A stretch of DNA of 64,000 bases from Paractinoplanes abujensis (lineage in GTDB: Bacteria > Actinomycetota > Actinomycetes > Mycobacteriales > Micromonosporaceae): contig NZ_JACHMF010000001.1 of NCBI RefSeq assembly GCF_014204895.1, positions 2,666,001-2,730,000 on the forward strand, in the 5' to 3' direction. The translations under genes were made by a program, and so were the position numbers. Positions within the stretch are counted from its first letter, which is position 1, and every line of letters begins with the position of its first letter. The notes below the pieces were generated by a model, which searched no databases, had not been told where the DNA came from, and worked only from the letters and a program-made list of their open reading frames with translations. Of the stretch, positions 62,340-64,000 are shown piece by piece.

Positions 62340-63572
62340 GTGCCGGCCCAAACCCATGACATCGAAGACCTCCGCGTCAACAGCCGGATGTACGACGCCG
62401 TCATCGAAGAGATCGACGGCCGCCGCATCCGCATCGGCCAGGACTGGCTCGTGGACTGGGCGTCCTGCAACTACCTCGGCTTCGACCTGGACACCGAGAT
62501 CATCGAGGCCGTCGAGCCGCAGCTGCGCCGCTGGGGCACCCATCCCAGCTGGTCGCGCATGCTGGGCAGCCCGCAGATCTATCCGCAGCTGGAGGAGCGG
62601 CTGACCGAGCTGCTCGGCGCCGAGGACGTGCTGCTGCTGCCGACGATCTCGCAGATCCACCTGGGCGTCATCCCGGCCCTGATCGGCCGGGGCACGCTCA
62701 TCATGGAGAGCCGCGCCCACCGCACGATCTACGACGGCTGCGTCTTCGCGCGCGGCCAGGGCGCCACCATGAAACGCTTCCGCTCGGGTGACCTGGAGGA
62801 GCTGGAGCGCCTGCTCAAGGAGGCCACGGCCCGCCCGGTCATGGTGTGCATGGACGGCGTCAACAGCATGACCGGCGACATCCCCGATCTGACGAAGTAC
62901 GCCGCGCTCTGCCGCGAGCACGACGCCGTGCTCTACGTCGACGACGCGCACGGCATGGGTGTCATCGGTGAGCGCAGCCCGATCGAGAGTTCCCCGTACG
63001 GCATGCGCGGCAACGCCATCGTCAAGCACGCGGGCGAATCGTACGACAACGTCATCCTCGTCGGCGGCTTCTCCAAGGCGTACTCGTCGCTGCTGGCCTT
63101 CCTGGCCCTGCCGACCGCGGCGAAGAACAAGCTCAAGGTCGACGCCCCGACCTACCTGTACTCGGGTCCGTCCCCGGTGGCCTCGCTGGCCACGGTCATG
63201 GCCGGGCTCGACGTCAACGACAAGCGCGGCGACGAGCTGCGAGGGCACCTTTATCGTCTGACGGCAAAACTGCTTTCCCACGTACGGGGAATGGGCGTGC
63301 ACACTCTCAATGTGCACGACACACCGGTCGTCGAGATCCCCATCTCGCCCGAGCACGACCTGATCGCCGTGTCCGAGCGGCTGTGGCGGGCCGGGCAGTA
63401 CGTGACGCTCGCGCCCTACCCCGGTGTGCCGCGCGACGAGATCGGTTTCCGGGTGCAGCTGACCGCCGCGCACACCGAGCAGCACGTCGACGACCTCAAT
63501 GCCGTGCTGACGGAACTGGCCCGCGACGGGGCGCTGCGCCCGGCCGTACCGCAGCAGCGGCGCCCGGCATGA
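62340..63572 (+). CDS. Alpha-oxoamine synthase-like PLP enzyme (AONS/ALAS/CqsA family)
   Basis: A 410-residue fold-type I PLP enzyme. Conserved stretches include [44 protein letters not shown] (PLP-stacking His) and [17 protein letters not shown] (PLP Lys). Family members condense an amino acid with an acyl-CoA and lose CO2, giving amino-ketones (8-amino-7-oxononanoate, aminolevulinate or CqsA-type signals). This one diverges from BioF in the GSRLLTG-equivalent region, so it is probably not a biotin enzyme. The GTG has GAAAGAGG upstream. It is coupled to the CoA ligase gene (ATGA). Confidence 0.82.
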   Translation: MPAQTHDIEDLRVNSRMYDAVIEEIDGRRIRIGQDWLVDWASCNYLGFDLDTEIIEAVEPQLRRWGTHPSWSRMLGSPQIYPQLEERLTELLGAEDVLLLPTISQIHLGVIPALIGRGTLIMESRAHRTIYDGCVFARGQGATMKRFRSGDLEELERLLKEATARPVMVCMDGVNSMTGDIPDLTKYAALCREHDAVLYVDDAHGMGVIGERSPIESSPYGMRGNAIVKHAGESYDNVILVGGFSKAYSSLLAFLALPTAAKNKLKVDAPTYLYSGPSPVASLATVMAGLDVNDKRGDELRGHLYRLTAKLLSHVRGMGVHTLNVHDTPVVEIPISPEHDLIAVSERLWRAGQYVTLAPYPGVPRDEIGFRVQLTAAHTEQHVDDLNAVLTELARDGALRPAVPQQRRPA

Positions 63573-64000
63573 CCGCGCTGGAGCCGATCGAGACGGCCTC
63601 GCGCGACGAGCTGCGGTCCCTGCAACTCGATCGGCTGCAGCGGACCCTGCGGCACGCGTACGAGAACGTGCCCCTCTACCGGCGCAAGTTCGACGACGCC
63701 GGGGTCAGCCCGTCGGACTGCCGCTCGCTGGAGGACCTCGCGCGGTTCCCCTTCACCACCAAGCAGGACCTGCGCGAGACGTACCCGTACGGGATGTTCG
63801 CCGTGCCCCGCGACCGGATCGCGCGCATCCACGCGTCGAGCGGCACCACCGGCCGCCCCACCGTGGTCGGTTACACCCGAGCCGACCTCGACATGTGGGC
63901 GGATGTGGTGGCCCGCTCGATCCGGGCCGCAGGCGGCCGTCCGGGCGACCGGGTGCACGTCGCGTACGGCTACGGTCTCTTCACCGGCGGGCTGGGCGCG
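63569..64000 (+). CDS. PaaK-like acyl/aryl-CoA ligase, 5' part
   Basis: The first 144 residues of an adenylate-forming ligase of the phenylacetate-CoA ligase type. [40 protein letters not shown] and the nucleotide motif [17 protein letters not shown] (P-loop) are typical. The gene runs past the window end. The start overlaps the PLP-enzyme stop, so the ligase may supply the acyl-CoA substrate or activate an aromatic acid for the same pathway. Confidence 0.85.
   Translation, partial: MTALEPIETASRDELRSLQLDRLQRTLRHAYENVPLYRRKFDDAGVSPSDCRSLEDLARFPFTTKQDLRETYPYGMFAVPRDRIARIHASSGTTGRPTVVGYTRADLDMWADVVARSIRAAGGRPGDRVHVAYGYGLFTGGLGA

Noticed and set aside
62340..63572. Biotin gene bioF
   Set aside because: The next gene is a PaaK-like ligase rather than a biotin gene, and the SNNYLGL and GSRLLTG-type signatures are altered.

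Overview
The window is very GC-rich, with strong G/C preference at third codon positions, frequent GTG starts and many four-base ATGA/GTGA stop/start overlaps. Gene content (cslA-glxA-cslZ hyphal-tip glycan locus, SigE-type sigma factors paired with one-pass membrane regulators, XRE, ROK and LacI regulators, Tat lipoproteins) points to a filamentous actinomycete. Micromonosporaceae such as Actinoplanes is my best guess, by inference only. No rRNA, tRNA, CRISPR array, transposase or phage gene was recognised.

1-7 kb: tail of a glycine-betaine-type binding protein, a hydrolase-LuxR fusion, a methyltransferase, a 17-bp minisatellite, argG, a large secreted multi-domain protein and a DUF1062 protein. 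7-20 kb: quinone reductase, an orphan lycopene cyclase, a universal stress protein, a sigma factor whose membrane partner carries an FtsX-like extracellular domain, a TetR/siderophore-reductase divergent pair, an SDR, a CHASE-GGDEF/XRE operon, a second sigma/membrane-regulator pair, a small secreted protein and an EACC1-like conflict-system component.

20-34 kb: a glycan-utilisation locus. A Tat lipoprotein, two ABC permeases, a GH42 beta-galactosidase and a GH95 fucosidase/galactosidase form one tightly coupled operon, divergent from a ROK repressor across a XylR-like palindrome. A GH3-LacI pair with its own two LacI-type operators follows.

34-42.3 kb: the most unusual part. A caspase-like protease (His83/Cys144) and its upstream partner are flanked by two paralogous proteins that I suspect are sigma-like. 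Next comes a three-gene operon: a small protein with one RHIM-like amyloid motif, a lipoprotein with a second membrane segment and cytoplasmic coiled coil, and a 473-residue protein with three regularly spaced RHIM-like motifs. I read this island as a candidate membrane-sensing, amyloid-nucleated signalling or cell-death/defence system.

42.3-55 kb: cslZ-glxA-cslA, a sorbosone dehydrogenase-like lipoprotein, an Lrp regulator divergent from a branched-chain 2-oxoacid dehydrogenase operon (E1alpha-E1beta-E2), a phosphotransferase, an SRPBCC remnant, and a RidA/WYL-regulator divergent pair with a palindromic operator. 55-60 kb: a SipW-type signal peptidase with three small secreted/anchored proteins (two clearly TasA-like) and a membrane diguanylate cyclase in the same cluster. 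60-64 kb: DUF2255, a barstar-like inhibitor, a divergent hypothetical, an alpha/beta hydrolase, and the start of a biosynthetic operon (alpha-oxoamine synthase plus PaaK-like CoA ligase) cut by the window end.
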